Origin: Elymus sibiricus
Lineage: Eukaryota > Streptophyta > Magnoliopsida > Poales > Poaceae
Length of the DNA: 64,000 bases
NCBI GenBank assembly: GCA_039707655.1
Contig: CM077674.1
Coordinates: 240,237,904 to 240,301,903, forward strand
Reading direction: 5' to 3'
The notes beneath the pieces are model-generated. The model saw only the letters and a program-made list of their open reading frames with translations. It was not told the origin of the DNA and searched no databases. Shown in pieces: positions 1 to 12,153 of this stretch; positions within the stretch are counted from its first letter, which is position 1; each line of letters begins with the position of its first letter. The position numbers were made by a program, and so were the translations under genes.

Positions 1-1110
1 CAGGACGGTGCATCACCGTCTCGAGGCAGAACTTGGGCAGGAGCACTTTTGCTCTCCCGCGGAGAGATTCCACCGGGGAAACTTCCCTCCGGGATGGGGA
101 AATCATCGCCATCGACATCACCAGCGATCCTCTCATCGTGGGAGGACCAATCTTCATCAACACCTTCACCAGCACCATCTCATCTCAAACCCTAGTTCAT
201 CTCTTGTATCCGATCTTTGTCTCAAAACCTCAGATTGGTACCTGTGGATTGCTAGTAGTGTTGATTACGTCTTGTAGTTGATGATAGTTGGTTTATTTAA
301 TGGAAGATTATATGTTCAGATATATTATGCTATTCAATACCCCTCTGATCTTGGACATGAATATGATGTGTGAGTAGTTACTCTTGTTCTTGAGGACATG
401 GAAGAAGTCTTGTCATAAGTAATCATGTGAATTTGGTATTCGTTTGATATTTTGATGATATGTATGTTGTTGATTCTCTTAGTGGTTTCATGTGAACATT
501 GACTACATGACACTTCACCATCTTTGGGCCTAAGGGAATGCATTGTGGAGTAGTAATTAGATGATGGGTTGCTAGAGTGACAGAAGATTAAACCCTAGTT
601 TATGCGCTATTTTGTAAGGGGCTGATTTGGATCCATATATTTAATGCTATCGTTAGAGTTATCTTAATTCTTCTTTCATAGTTGCGGATGCTTGCGAGAG
701 GGGGTAATCATAAGTGGGAGGCTTGTTCAAGTAAGAACAACTCCAAAGCACCGGTCCACCCACATATCAAATTATCAAAGTAGCAAACGCGAATCAAACA
801 AACATGATGAAAGTGACTAGATGAAATTCCCATGTGTCCTTGAGAACGCTTTACTTACTATAAGAAATCATTTCAGCTTGTCCTTTGCTGCATAAGGATT
901 GGGCCACCTTGCTGCACTCTTTGTTACTATTGCTGCTTGTCACTTGTTACAAATTATCTTGCTATCAAACTACTTGTTACCGATAATTTTTGTGCTTGTA
1001 GAAAATACCTTGCTGAAAACCACTTGTCATTTCCTTCTGCTCCTTGTTGGGTTCGACACTCTTACTTATCGAAAGGACTATGATTGATCCCCTACACTTG
1101 TGGGTCATCA
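1..1110 (+). repeat. 5' LTR of the Athila-type element, left end missing
   Basis: The sequence is collinear with the solo LTR at 24087-25599 from about its position 24507 onward, and with the inverted LTRs at 26262-27778 and 34896-36403. It ends with the same GGGTCATCA terminus at 1110, directly before the primer site. It holds no reading frame of its own; short frames in it are repeated in the other LTR copies with disruptions. Confidence 0.88.
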
Positions 1111-1121
1111 AGACTCTTTTC

Positions 1122-1138
1122 TGGTGCTGTTGCCGGGG
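1122..1138 (+). other. Primer binding site, tRNA-Asp type, decayed
   Basis: The 17 bases tggtgctgttgccgggg lie 11 bp after the LTR end. They match the complement of the tRNA-Asp 3' end except at two positions, both C-to-T within former CpG. The partner element keeps the intact core TGGCGCCGTTGCC (minus strand, 34871-34884). Confidence 0.75.
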
Positions 1139-1210
1139 AGTGAAGCGCCTTTGGTGAGTGGAATTTGGTAAGGAAACATTTATATTACATGCTGAAATTT
1201 ATTGTCGCTT

Positions 1211-2733
1211 ATGGATATGGAAAGTAATCCTTTGAGGGGTTTGTTCGGGGTATCTTCACCTCGACTGGAACCATAAATAGTTGCTCATCAACCTACTGCA
1301 CCTACTGAAAATATTTATTATGAGATCCCTCCGGGTATGATAGAGAAACTACTAGCTAATCCTTATGCAGGAGATGGAACGGTACATCCCGATATGCACT
1401 TGATCTATGTGGATGAAATTCATGGACTGTTTAAGCTTGCAGGTTTATCCGGAGATGGAGTTAAGAAGAAAGTATTCCCTTTATCTTTGGAGGGAAATGC
1501 ATTGATATGGTATAGGCTATGTGATGATACCGATACATGGGTCTGAAACCGACTGAAACTGGAATTCCATCAGAAATTTTATCCTATATATATCGTGATC
1601 AGAATTATATATATAATTTTTGGCCTCGTGAAGGAAAAAAGCATCGCTCAAGCTTGGGGGAGGCTTATGTACATGATGTACAGATGCCCCAATCATGAGC
1701 TCTTAAGAGAAATTATCTTACAAAGTTTTTATGCTCGGCTTTCTCATGATAATCAAACCATGCTCGATTCTTCTTCGACTGGCTCCTTTATGAAGAAAAC
1801 TATTGAATTCAGATGGGATCTTCTAGAAAGAATTAAACGCAACTCTTATTGTGTTAAATCTTTTATGGCTACCGATGCTTTTCATAAGTTTAGCACTAAA
1901 TATGGACTTGACTCTGAGATATTAGCTTCCTTTTGTGAATCATTTACTACTCATGTTGATCTCCCTAAGGAGAAGTGGTTTAAATATCATGCCCTATTAA
2001 AGAAAAGATTGAGGAACTCGTTAGTGTTAAAGAAGAAATAATTGTTTACCATGCTGATCAAGTTTTGCCTACTGCTTATATTGAGAAACCACCTTTTCCT
2101 GTTAGGATTAAGGAACATGCTAAAGTTTCAACTGTGGTTTACAAAAGTAATATTAGAGCACCTGAACCCTCTGAACAAATTAAAGTTGAATCTGATGTTG
2201 CTATGGTTAAAGATCTCTTAGTCGATAATATCGATGGGCATGTTATTTACTTTTGTGATGAGGCTGCTAGAATTGCTAAACCTGTTAGAAATGAACGAGA
2301 TATGTTAGACAAGAACAAGCCCGTAGTTGGCATGCCTGTTGTTTCTGCTAAGATTGGAGATCATTGCTATCGTGGTTTGTATGATATAGGTGCTAGCACG
2401 AGTGCTATCCCACTTACTTTATATAAAGAAATAATGCAGGATATTGTACCTGCTGAGATTGAAGAAATTGATGTTACTATTAAGCTAGCGAATAGAGACA
2501 CTATTAAACCACTTGGGATTGTTACAGATATTGAAGTCTTGTGTGGCAAAATCAAATACCCCACTGATTTCTTAGTACTTGGTTCACAACAAGATAACTT
2601 TTGTCCCATTATATTTGGTAGACCTTTCTGGAATACCGTTAAAGCTGAGATTGATTGTGTTAAAGAAAAGGTTCGAGTCAAGTTTGGTGATATATCTCGT
2701 GAGTTTAATTTCTCCAAGTTTTGTAGACAACCC
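1211..2733 (+). pseudogene. Athila-type gag-protease, truncated and broken
   Basis: The start is the ATG at 1211, matching the start of the homologous frame at 34790 on the minus strand. The Retrotrans_gag part is recognisable from about 1337 to 2040 (residues like LANPYAGDGT and YRLCDD, then SFMKKTIEFRWDLLERIKRN). The aspartic protease part follows, with the active-site segment LYDIGASTSAIP near 2380-2410. The frame is broken by stops near 1275, by TGG to TGA near 1543, and by frame changes near 1590 and 2040. It ends where the CACTA element interrupts it, just after the conserved FNFSKF segment. RT, RNase H and integrase are not in the window for this copy. It cannot make a functional product. 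Confidence 0.85.
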
Positions 2734-3190
2734 CACTACAAACTTTGGTCTATTTTGTGACGTTTCACTTGTGTCACGTATAACAGTTTTTGTCACCGAA
2801 AATACCTCAGCGACGTTTTCCGGCCGTCACGCCCACCATCACGGAATCGCCGTCATTGAAATTAAAATCCTGACGGTACCACTTTCTTCATCGCGCAAGA
2901 TCACATTTTAGGGGACGGGCCAAAATACGTCGCCGAAACTATCTTATGCGACGGCCAAAAAATGTCACTAGAATTGTCACTGTATACTAACAACCGACCC
3001 ACCATGTTTGATGTGGCACCTTACAGCTAGGCCTGGCTGAGGTTTTATCACTGACGGTGCCCGTCAGAGATAATTAGATTTGACCAGTCAAATCTCTTGA
3101 CATGTGGGCCCATGGGATGCTGACATGGCTACTTACATGTGGGTCCAGAAACCGGTGACAGCATGCATTTCCATCACTATTACTGTCATA
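2734..3190. repeat. CACTA 1 terminal and subterminal region
   Basis: After CACTACAAA the next 450 bases carry many short copies of GACGG, CGACG, GTCAC and their complements (for example near 2757, 2810, 2825, 2870, 2925, 2950). In En/Spm such subterminal repeats bind the TNPA-type protein, so a similar role is inferred here. No coding sequence is seen in it. Confidence 0.7.
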
Positions 3191-5835
3191 GTTTTCCTAG
3201 TGTTACAACTCGTAACTGAATTTGAATTTGAATTTGAATTTTTATAAAAATTTCAAATATGAGAATGAAACTGAATACAAAGTTGCTTAACATAAATGTG
3301 ATAATGCTCAGCCAACTGAGGAAGTAGCACACATGACATAAAAGGAAACCGACAGAGTACCACACATTACAAAATATAATAAGGGACGACCAAAGTTTCC
3401 GGATGAAGAAGACCACCATCAGGGTTGTGACATGCTGTTGTTACCCATAGGGGGCTGTGACATGCTGTTGTCCACAACTGGCTGCGATGCGCTGTTCTCA
3501 AAGCCTCCTTGAATCCTAGAGTAAATGTATAGTTCCTTCCAGTTGTGATTGCCTCATTTCCATAGAAGAACTTTTCTCCTCATGTTCCTTCTTAAGAGCT
3601 GCAATTTCATCTTGCTGCTTGCTTTCATCTGTTGGATTTCCTATTGCTGCGCTGCCATTCTTGCATTCAGCTCTTCTTGATACCTATCAGCTACTGATCT
3701 CGCAGCTAGCTCCTGAGTTGCAAGCCTCTCTTCAAGCTCTCTCATGTGTTCATGAGAGGTTGTCTTCTTCCTGGAGCCAGATGACTCTCCCATGCTTGCG
3801 AGGAATGAGCTATGCTTGGCAACGCCCTGGAGAACCTCTGCAACAATCTCCCCATCTGTTTTTGGCTCTTCACCTTCTGCTGGAGTTTCACCTTTCTTGT
3901 CCTTCATGTCCTTCTGCAATATGGTTGAAGAGTTGTTGGTAGGGTGTTACGAACATAATATTTTGGGTGGCACATTACATGTGAAATCCAGAAATTGCAG
4001 AAAGCTTACGACTGTGGTTGCTGCAGCCTCAGTGATGAACCCATCCTTCTTTCTGGTGTGGGTTGCTTCAAAAAATTCAACATGTGTGTGTTTCTTGTTT
4101 TGCTCTTTGCACTAGTACATGAAACACCATATGATGAATGTTATTGCAGCAGGCCATTTACTTATAAAAATATGATAATTTCCCTGTACGAAGCTAGAGT
4201 GCTTACCAGACTGTGATAAGCTGCAATGTAGCATCTAGAGCCAGTTTTATGGGGGAGCTTGACACCACTTCGGTTCACTTTATTCTTGGCACATATATCA
4301 TATGGATTGAAGCATACATTTAGTTTTGACCACATGGTGTAGTAAAAGTTTAATTTGTCAGATTAAGCACGAATTACCTGGTAGTGCTCATCCTGCCACT
4401 GTTTTACTAGACCAATCCAATCTTTCTCTATAATAGTCAGTGGCCTCAAATGGAAGTCTGGAACGCTTGCTGCTCAGTAAGATTTTTAACCTTACTTAAA
4501 TACATTGTTTTGAGTCGGTGCCTGTGTGACCGCAGACTTTTCTGAATGATGCTATCAGTCACTAATTTGGCCAATGTACCCTTCTCTGAAAACTCAAACT
4601 TTAGCTGCATACATCATACACACATGCATGTTATAACATTTAGAGAGTGAATATAAAACGATGTGGTATGACACAATTGCAAAAGAGATTCATTTCATGA
4701 CTGTCCTGCAGTGCATGAAAAACACCATCAAGCATATGCTGGTTATCTTCTCCAGTGTACTCCTTCCATTTAGTTTTTATGGCAACATTTTTTTGACTTG
4801 ATAGACAACCTCTGAACTAAGTTTTACTGCTTGCCGAGGGTCAACAGGCCTGCTTGCTCCCTCCATGAAGTCAACCTTCATCCTACTTTTCGTCCCATTA
4901 ATTTTTGCTTCTAAACCATGCGAACAAGTTGGTCCACACTCACCGTGCCTCTTCTTATCCTTGGAATGGTTTGATATTTCTAATGGATGTTGTGTGCAGA
5001 TGCGCGTATCCTGGTTTTCTTCCTCGTGATTAACTGCTTCATGATTTTTATCAGAATTGACTACATGAGAGTTGCTATCTCATGGGGTCAGATTTTCTGC
5101 TCATGTGAGCTACAAATCTTGTCTCACGTCCTCGTCATCATGATTTGGAGGCATTTGGGAATCATATAGGGGATCGTCTATGGCTGCTCTAGATCTTTTG
5201 CGTACTCTAGTTGGACAAACAATACCGTCAGTTTGCTTCTCCTGTGTTGCCTGAAAGACATGAGTGCACTTAAATAGCAATGTGATGCACCTAAAAGATG
5301 TTGTAAAATTAAAATGTTCTAGAAATCTATATTTTGGTACCTCAACTGTTTGGGGAAACTCTGGGGCATCATCACCTCCCTCTGGATTAGTGACACCTTC
5401 CTCATTGTCATGTTCCTCTTCTGAACCCTCCGGTTCGTATAGAGGGTCATTCACTGTATCTTTCTCTTGCTGCATATCACCCTTTTTCTGCTGGATTTGC
5501 CCTTTTTCCTGTGCACTTTGAACAATGTTAGAAGCACCATAAACAAATATGTGTGCAAGTTCTGAGATATCCCCTATAGGTGTGTTTGAATCCATTCCCT
5601 TCTGCTTCAATTTTTCTGACAAACGGAGAGCATTCTCCCTCATGTTTTGTTGCCTCATTTTCTCGTACTCATTTGCTGAGTCAGGTGTTGCAACTACAGG
5701 ACAAAGATGAAAGAATGAGATATACAAATCAACCCATAGAGATAGAGCCTAAATACGTAATCACTGGAATAGGAAATATATGCAGATGTGAAATGAAGTT
5801 CTTCCTAACCTAGATCCATGTTTAAACATGTTCTG

Positions 5836-5965
5836 ACTTGACTACACAAAGTACACTGAATTGTAAACGGATGTACGGTCCCTAAATTGTAATACTTCAG
5901 ACTTGACTACACAAAGTACACCGAATTCTAAACGGATGTACGGTCCGTAAATTGTAATACTTCAG
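5836..5965. repeat. 65-bp tandem duplication (two copies)
   Basis: Two head-to-tail copies of about 65 bp start at 5836 and 5901 (both begin acttgactacacaaagtaca). They differ at only a few positions. The repeat lies between the first and second ORF2 exons of CACTA 1, so it is probably intronic and of no coding effect. Confidence 0.85.
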
Positions 5966-6003
5966 ATGAACACAACATGAGTAACAACATGCGAACAAAT
6001 TTA

Positions 6004-6161
6004 CGCCCACCGTTCCTAAATGCAAGTCTTTATAAAGATTACAATATGGATGACATACAAACCAACACGAGTGAATCTACACTCTAAAATATGTATATGT
6101 ACATCAATATGTAGTCCGTATTGATATCTGTAAAAAGATTTATATTTAGGAACGGAGGGAG
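6004..6161. mobile_element. Stowaway-type MITE (Tc1/Mariner)
   Basis: This 158-bp element has TA on both sides (6002-6003 and 6162-6163). Its right end, read outward on the other strand, is the classic CTCCCTCCGTTCCTAAATAT terminus. Its left end, cgcccaccgttcctaaatgc, is a degenerate copy of the same inverted repeat. There is no coding capacity. It sits in the first intron of CACTA 1 ORF2. Confidence 0.88.
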
Positions 6162-6361
6162 TAGAACGCTGAAGCAGGGAAAACCCGGATATATACGAAC
6201 CCTAAGGTTGAACTTGTCTACATATACGTATGCCCGTATAGATGTTCAACAGCTGGGGTAGTCAGGGAGAGGGGATGATTCATACCAGTCCGTTTACGAT
6301 TAGTTCTTGTCTTCAAATTGACAAGATCCATGCGGACCTTGCCGCTGCGAAGGTTGCCTTT

Positions 6362-7097
6362 TGTAACACCCCTGTGTAATGAGCTACAGTAACCTGTTAG
6401 ATTAAGCTAAATCATTTTGCTAAACAGTGCTTGATCACCTTTGTTTCCATATCTCATTTCAAATTCCACTTTGAATTCAAATTCAAATTATAAGTAAAAT
6501 AAAGAAATTCACAAAATAAAATCTAAAATGTTCATGATGTTGCAATTAATCCACATATAATTATGGTGGAGAAACCAACTTTTTATAAAATGTTTAAATG
6601 CCCTAAAACAAATAAAACAGGGGTCAAAACAATATTTTATTTGCTCTTTAATTAATAAACCTTTCCAAACTATTTTATTTAAATACCAAACTTATTGTGG
6701 CAGTGGCCTAAATTACAATACTAATTTGGTGCAAGTATTATATTTGTATAAAACCTATTTATGTTAAAAGGAAATAGAAAATAGAAGCTAAATTAAATAA
6801 ACAGAAAATCTAAGAGATTAAAAAAATATCTACACTATTGCTACTGGGCCTTAGTGGCTACAGTAGCATGGCCCGGCCCAGCAGCCACCCCGGTCATCCC
6901 CCACCTCGCTACAGTGGGGCGACCGAGCAAGCTCCCACGCATACCCGCCGAACCGGCTCGCCACCCCGCGCAGCCATGCCGATGGAGGGGATAAGGACGC
7001 CCCCGTAGCCCCCTCGGACCCCTCGCCCACTCTGCCCCACCATTCGCTCCTCTCTCCCCTCTCCCCTCACATTCTCCACCAGATTTTGAACCACCGT
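6362..7097 (+). repeat. Long LTR (Tekay-like chromovirus), piece 1 of 3
   Basis: The LTR starts at TGTAACACCCC (6362) inside the CACTA 1 first exon. It reads to 7097, where a Fatima-like element is inserted with target duplication accgt (7093-7097 and 36836-36840). The first 450 bases are AT-rich and non-coding; from 6840 on it is GC-rich and C-rich. Pieces 2 and 3 continue it to 56088. The reassembled length is about 4.08 kb, which suits Tekay/Del-type chromoviruses. No gene is seen in this piece. Confidence 0.78.
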
Positions 7098-7548
7098 TGA
7101 GGGAGTCCTGGACTATGGGGCCCCACGCCTAGATGTTCAATGGGCCGTGGGCCTGCCCAAGGGGTCCTACGACAAGCAAGGAAGACCGAAGATGTTTAGA
7201 AGGAAAGGACACCAGAAGACTTGGTGTATACTTCAAGAAAGGCTAGATCGATCGGTTAGACTCCGTGTATCCTAGGGTTTAGGGGTGACTATATAAACCC
7301 CAGCCCTAGATCATCTATATACGCATATACGCAACTACACCTTAGGGTTTAGACATAGATCTCGAGGTAGATCAACTCTGTACTCCATACATCATCATCA
7401 ATACAATAAGAGCAGGACGTAGGGTTTTACCTCTTCGAGAGGGCCCAAACCTGGGTAAACATCATCTCCTTTGTCCTCCTTACACCATTAGTTTATGATC
7501 CACAGATTGGGACCCCATACCCGAGGTCTGCCGGTTTTAACACTAACA
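7098..7548 (+). repeat. 5' LTR of the outer Fatima-like element
   Basis: The 451-bp LTR runs from TGAGGGAGTCCTGG to ACACTAACA. The counterpart 3' LTR is split at 26238-26261 and 36404-36835. By eye the two differ at roughly 5 percent of positions. It shares its layout with the LTRs of the inverted copy at 14721-15171 and 23046-23497. Confidence 0.92.
7290..7297 (+). promoter_or_regulatory. TATA box of the Fatima-like LTR promoter
   Basis: TATATAAA followed by CCCC lies in the middle of the LTR. It is repeated in the 3' LTR at 36576-36583 and, inverted, in both LTRs of the second copy. It probably drives the gag-protease transcript. Confidence 0.65.
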
Positions 7549-7567
7549 TTGGTGCTTTCATTGAGAG
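7549..7567 (+). other. Presumed primer binding site
   Basis: The bases ttggtgctttcattgagag follow the LTR directly and are identical next to the 5' LTR of the inverted copy (complement of 23027-23045). Position fits a primer site. I could not assign the tRNA. Confidence 0.5.
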
Positions 7568-7574
7568 TTCCTAT

Positions 7575-10500
7575 GTGGATCAATCTAAGCCAATGGCTCG
7601 TTTGATCATCAAGAGCGACGCACGCCGCAGGAGCATCTTGGCCCTGGGTCGGCTCATCGCATCTGACAACATCATGTTGCATGCAAGCCCTTCAAGGGAT
7701 TCAGATCGGATCATGGGGTTCATCCCCGATCAATCAATCCGGTTCGACAGTTTTGAGTTCACCGCCCACTCTGGCGGGAACCTGCTCCTAACCGGGGCTT
7801 CGGTTTTACCCGAAGACCCCGCCGTCTCGGTAGGCCAGGCTGTCGAGCCTCTTCTCAACTCTTTCAGAGAGTCCCATCTCAGCACGAACCCGGCTTCGAG
7901 CAGGGATCTGATCTCTTTTGCCGAATACCAAGATTCGGTCCCATCCCCCACCGTCAAGGAGGCGTCATCTCATGATCTTGGACTGACCCCTACTCGGGTT
8001 TACCCCGAGACTGTTCAGGAGATCGATTTGTTAGGCTCCGAGATGCTCAGTCAGTTCCAGAGCTTGGGGCTTACAGATCAGGTTTCTAAGGCTGACCTCG
8101 ATCTAATCGGCTATGAGGCCGAATTGAGTGAATTTTGTGTCCCACCCACCACCCACTTCATCGCCACGATCGATGACTTAACCGATACGCTGGAATTCGA
8201 CTCTGATGGAATAGACGACATGGATGAGGAGGCAGGTGACTCGCTTTACGCTTCCTCTCCTATCGCACCGAAAGGCACCGGCAAGTGGGAAGCCACGTCC
8301 ACCTACGACGTATACATGGTTGATACCCCACAAGGTGACGGGGACCAACCAAAAAAGGATAACTCCAGGTGCAAGAGCTCCCATAAGAAGTCAAAACGGC
8401 ATGGGAGGGAAGCCAATGCCAATGATGGCGCGGAGGCCAATGAAGAATCGAGGTCACCAGAGCAGCCAGTGGTCGGAGAGGATGGGGCCATCCCCGAACA
8501 GCATCAAGCTGAGGGAGATCAACCCCGAGAACCAGGCGACCACGAGGACCCCGATATTCCTGGGGACGATGATCACATGAATGACGACGACTACCCCGTA
8601 GAGGAGGTCGATAGCTTTGGGTTCGATGACCTAGCTGTCCCGGAAAACTCACGGGAACTAGAAGAATATAGACATCAGCTCTTAGCAACCGCCAGGAGCC
8701 AGAGAGATAGAGAATGGCAACTGAAAGCCGAACAGGATACTATCAATCAAAAGTGGACTTTGGTCCTGGCAGCAGAATTAGAGCAAGAGGCACGACCCCA
8801 AGAGCCAAAAAGCTACCCATGCAGGAAGCTATTCCCATCGTCAGACGAGGAGGAGTTTGCTCCTCTGCGGCCAGACCAACCACGCTCTTACAAACCTGAC
8901 CGCCCCCCTAGAAGGCGTGATAGGCCGGCCGCTAGAGTCGAGACCCCAGTCATACCTCGCCGTAAGGGCAAGGAACCTATAGATTGGAATGATCTACGCC
9001 ATAACCTAAATGCCAGGACGCAGACATGATCTATCTATGGGCCACGTACATGTACACCCACCGGACGCGAGGGATACCAGACCTGGTTGGACAGGCAGGA
9101 TCACAATCGACACGAGCAGCATGGCCGTTTATCATCCGAAGTCCGCCATGGTGCGGACCGATATAGAGGTGCCGCACACCCCATATGCTTCACAGATGAA
9201 GTCATGGAACACCAGTTTCTGAAGGATTTTTAGCCTATCAATATCGAACAATACAACGGAACTACAGATCCCGTGGTATGGATCGAGGATTTCCTCCTCC
9301 ACATACACATGGCCAATGGAGATGATCTTCATGCCGTAAAGTTTCTACCGCTTAAGCTCAAGGGGCCAGCTCGGCATTGGCTCACCAGCTTGCCAGAAAA
9401 CCCCATCGGGAGCTAGGAGGAACTCGAAGACGCATTCCGAGCTAACTTCCAGGGCACATATCTTTAGCCACTTGATGCCAATGACCTGAGCCACATCATC
9501 CAGTAGCCCGGCGAATAAGCTCGGAAGTTCTGGAATCGCTTCTTAACAAAGATGAACCAAATCGTCGACTGCCCAGACGCCGAAGCCATGGCCTCCTCCA
9601 AACACAGCATCCATGATGAATGGCTCTCAAGGCAGTTCAGCCAGGATAAGCCGAAGACTATGGCTGCACTAACCTCCCTCATGACACGCTTTTGTGCGGG
9701 TGAGGATAGATGGTTGGCCAGAAAGCGCACCCATCCTGACGAACCCGGTACGTCCGAGGTCCGTGACGAGAATGGGAAGCCACGGCACAACAAAAACAAA
9801 CACCAAAATAAACCAAACGGGAGCGACCCTGAGGACACAACAGTCAATGCTGGGTTTGCCAACCCTAAGTCTAGGACCCGTAAAAGACCCTTTAAAGGGA
9901 ATCGAGACAATACGACCCAGCTGGAAAAGATCTTGGACAGGCCATGCCAAATCCATGGCAATCTGGACAAGCCTGCAACCCATACCAACCATAATTTTTG
10001 GGTAATCAAACAGGCGAGCAGGGCCTTGGCCGAGGAGCTGACCAAGGGCACCCGCAGCGAGGACGATGAGGAGCCACGCCGGCCGAACAATAGTGGCCAG
10101 AAGCAGTTCCCTTCCGAAGTAAAGAACGTAAACATGATCTACGTCACACATATCCCGAAGAAGGAACGGAAGCGCGCACTGCGGGATGTCTACGCCCTCA
10201 AACTGGTCGCCCCGAAATTCAACCCGTGGTCCGTTTACCCGATCACCTTTGACAAACAAGATCACCCGACCAGTATCTGACATGGAGGAACGGTGGCCCT
10301 CGTACTGGATCCCATTGTGGATGGGTTCCATCTCACCAGAGTCCTTATGGACGGTGGCAACAGCCTCAATCTGATTTACTAAGACACGGTGAGAAAGATG
10401 GGGATCGATCCATCAAGGATAAAACCCAATAAAACCACCTTTAAAGGTGTCATCCCCTGCATCGAGGCACGCTGTTCGGGAATAGTGACCTTGAAAGTGG

Positions 10501-10766
10501 TCTTCGGTTCGCCCGAAAACTTCCGAAGTGAAGACTTGATCTTCGACATCGTCCCTTTCCGCAGTGGTTATCACGCATTGCTCGGACAAACGGCGTTCAT
10601 CAAGTTTAATGCCGTCCCACATTATGCTGACCTCAAGCTGAAGATGCTGGGCCCTAGGGGCGTCATTACCATCAACAGCAACATCGAGCGCTCTCTTTGG
10701 ACGGAGGAGCACACTGCAGCCCTAGCGGCCGAAGTCCAGGCCACCGAAGAAGCTGCCAAGTCCTGA
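7575..10766 (+). pseudogene. Fatima-like gag-protease, broken
   Basis: The first frame is open from 7575 to 9029, with likely start at 7593 (MARLIIKSDARRR). It is acidic, low-complexity and rich in Pro and Asp, with an RPDR-type basic stretch at the end. Beyond 9029 the gag core continues with stops near 9027, 9229, 9416, 9465, 9505 and 9516 (the WIEDFLLHIHMANGDD and RHWLTSLPE region). A Cys-His segment follows near 9955 (CQIH...H...), where the last Cys is Phe (codon 9996-9998). The protease domain lies at about 10290-10740, with MDGGNSLNLIY near 10350; here the usual D-T/S-G is D-G-G. One stop sits at 10281-ish and one at 10380. The inverted copy at 19769-23019 is its closest relative. There is no pol downstream. 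Confidence 0.85.
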
Positions 10767-12153
10767 GTTATATCTCAGAGACCAGACAAAGGTAAGCGAG
10801 TTCGGACTATGACGGCAGCGGCTGATCAGCAGCCTTGCGATCCTAAATAGGGATTCGCACCCCACAGCTTAGTTACCCAGGTAGCACAATTTGTGCCACG
10901 GGTCCATAACCTCGCCCTTAAAATTCCTTGGAGCTGTGGGGACTAATTACAGGGCAAGCATCCTTGTCAGATGCGCCCAAAAATGCTCACATGTGTAGAG
11001 GGATCCTCTTGGATGCCTCATCGGCATCAGGCTGAACACATGAGATCTGCTATTGCACCTTTAAAAGGGCAATATATTCAGACGTCAAGTTCATCATCCG
11101 GCTATTCAAGCCGAAGACTTCTTCCAAAGAGCGAAAGGCGCAGACGTGCGACACGGCAAAGTAGGAAAGTCAAACTACATGTTTTCCCCCCTATATTAAA
11201 CTTCTTTCTCTTTTTTTCTCTTGGTGCATCTTTAAATGCCCCAGTTCGGCTGTTGGGATTGTATGGTTCGGCCAAGCAAAGGACTACTAAAGCTTTATAT
11301 ATAACATATTCTCCTTATTATTGTCTCCTAATTTGCATGTGTGACACCCATCCCTGCCAAACAATTCGGGCAATTACTGTCTTTTTTCTTGCCCGAAGAT
11401 GCGTCCGGCTAATAGTCCGGGGGCTCGAACTTATGTTCGGCCTTTCTTTCCTGCATCGCCCGATAAGTCTTTTATCAGAAGTCTCAGATATTGCATTATA
11501 TGGATCGGTGCCGAACTACGTCTTTGGTTAATAGTTAGGTTGCCTGGCTCCTGTGCTTACCTTCCTACGTTCCACTAGTTCGGCTAGGAGGTAAAGGGAG
11601 AACCACTGTGATTGTACTTCTGGTTAGCTCGGTCAAGTACCTTAGTTGGAGAAAGCCAAAAACTGACTAGCATAGTATGGCGAGAACTGGTCAGCGATCC
11701 GATGAGGGGCGTAATGCCGAAAGATCATTGGAGGTCTCCGTGTAATGCGAAGGGTATCTCGTCATGAAGCGCCGTGTGGATGAAGTTTTTGGATACCGAA
11801 CATACCCACACCGGGGCTATCTACTAGTCCCATTTCTTATATTCCTTATTGGCTAATTGAAAGCGATAAAACCACTATAGTCTGATTGCCTGGTTTCCCA
11901 AACACTATACCGCCTTCAGGCCCGAGACGTCGGATAAAGTGCTGAGCTGTTCGGTTGAAACACCTTGCATAGTTTCTATGGAAGGGCAGAAGCCGGCGAC
12001 TGGGAACTTTCAGTATTAAAATGGCCAAACAAAAAGGATTGACAAGTAATTTGCAAAAGCATACTTCATTTCATAAATTTTTGGCCAAATTACATCGGCC
12101 TGGCAGTTTGTACATATCTTCAGAGTACGGAGTACAAGCTAGGGGAAGAATTC
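10767..12153. other. Non-coding centre of the Fatima-like element
   Basis: This stretch lies between the sense gag-protease and the end of the antisense gene. It is collinear with 18543-19768 of the second copy (in inverted orientation), with conserved blocks such as the region near 10850-10945 and near 11850-11990. Frames here are not preserved between the two copies, so I call no gene. As the meeting point of two convergent units it may hold their poly(A) signals. Confidence 0.6.

Larger units (their letters stand above)
1..2733 (+). mobile_element. Athila-type Ty3/Gypsy retrotransposon, 5' part
   Basis: This is a partial element in plus orientation: end of the 5' LTR, tRNA-Asp-like primer site, gag and the start of protease. 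It matches, segment by segment, the better preserved minus-strand element at 26262-36403. Its left end lies outside the window. Its right end is an abrupt break at 2733/2734, where a CACTA transposon starts. It is the outermost and therefore oldest layer seen here. The coding part carries several stops and the primer site shows C-to-T changes at CpG positions, as expected of an old methylated copy. Assignment to the Athila lineage (WHAM or Sabrina type in wheat) rests on recalled family features. Confidence 0.88.
2734..6361 (-). mobile_element. CACTA transposon 1, 3' part
   Basis: The element begins with CACTACAAA at 2734, directly after Athila coding sequence (possible 3-bp target site ccc). 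It contains an ORF2-type gene on the minus strand whose C-terminus lies nearest 2734, so 2734 is the 3' end of the element. It is interrupted at 6362 by the long-LTR retrotransposon, so its other half, including any TNP2-type transposase, is outside the window. A Stowaway MITE and a 65-bp tandem duplication lie in its intron space. It differs in sequence from the second CACTA at 56297. Confidence 0.82.
3419..6361 (-). pseudogene. CACTA 1 ORF2, Transposase_24-like (PF03004), broken
   Basis: Exons read from right to left. A basic first exon lies at about 6361-6287 (MDLVNLKTRTNRKR, then GTATGA). An acidic exon at about 5694-5342 is flanked by TGTAG and GTACC. A third begins near 5250 (after TTTCAG) and carries the MKVDFMEG and RPVDPRQAVKLSSE segments near 4900-4790. 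A block near 4600-4490 (LKFEFSEKGTLAKLV) is followed by WIGLVKQWQDEHYQ near 4420-4380 and EFFEATHTRKKDGF near 4080-4020. These are hallmarks of the plant Ptta/En/Spm family. The C-terminus (3919 downward) is a charged coiled coil ending in a repeated NSMSQP peptide and a stop at 3419-3421. Stops (near 5110, 5095, 4790) and a frameshift near 3645 break it. Confidence 0.75.

Noticed and set aside
9464..10331. Two long minus-strand frames (223 and 220 codons)
   Set aside because: They are opposite to the gag core of the Fatima-like element and not kept in the second copy; they are shadows of the plus-strand gene.
10971..11531. 186-codon plus-strand frame in the Fatima-like centre
   Set aside because: The matching region of the second copy (about 19160-19670, minus strand) breaks the frame, and no family is recognisable.
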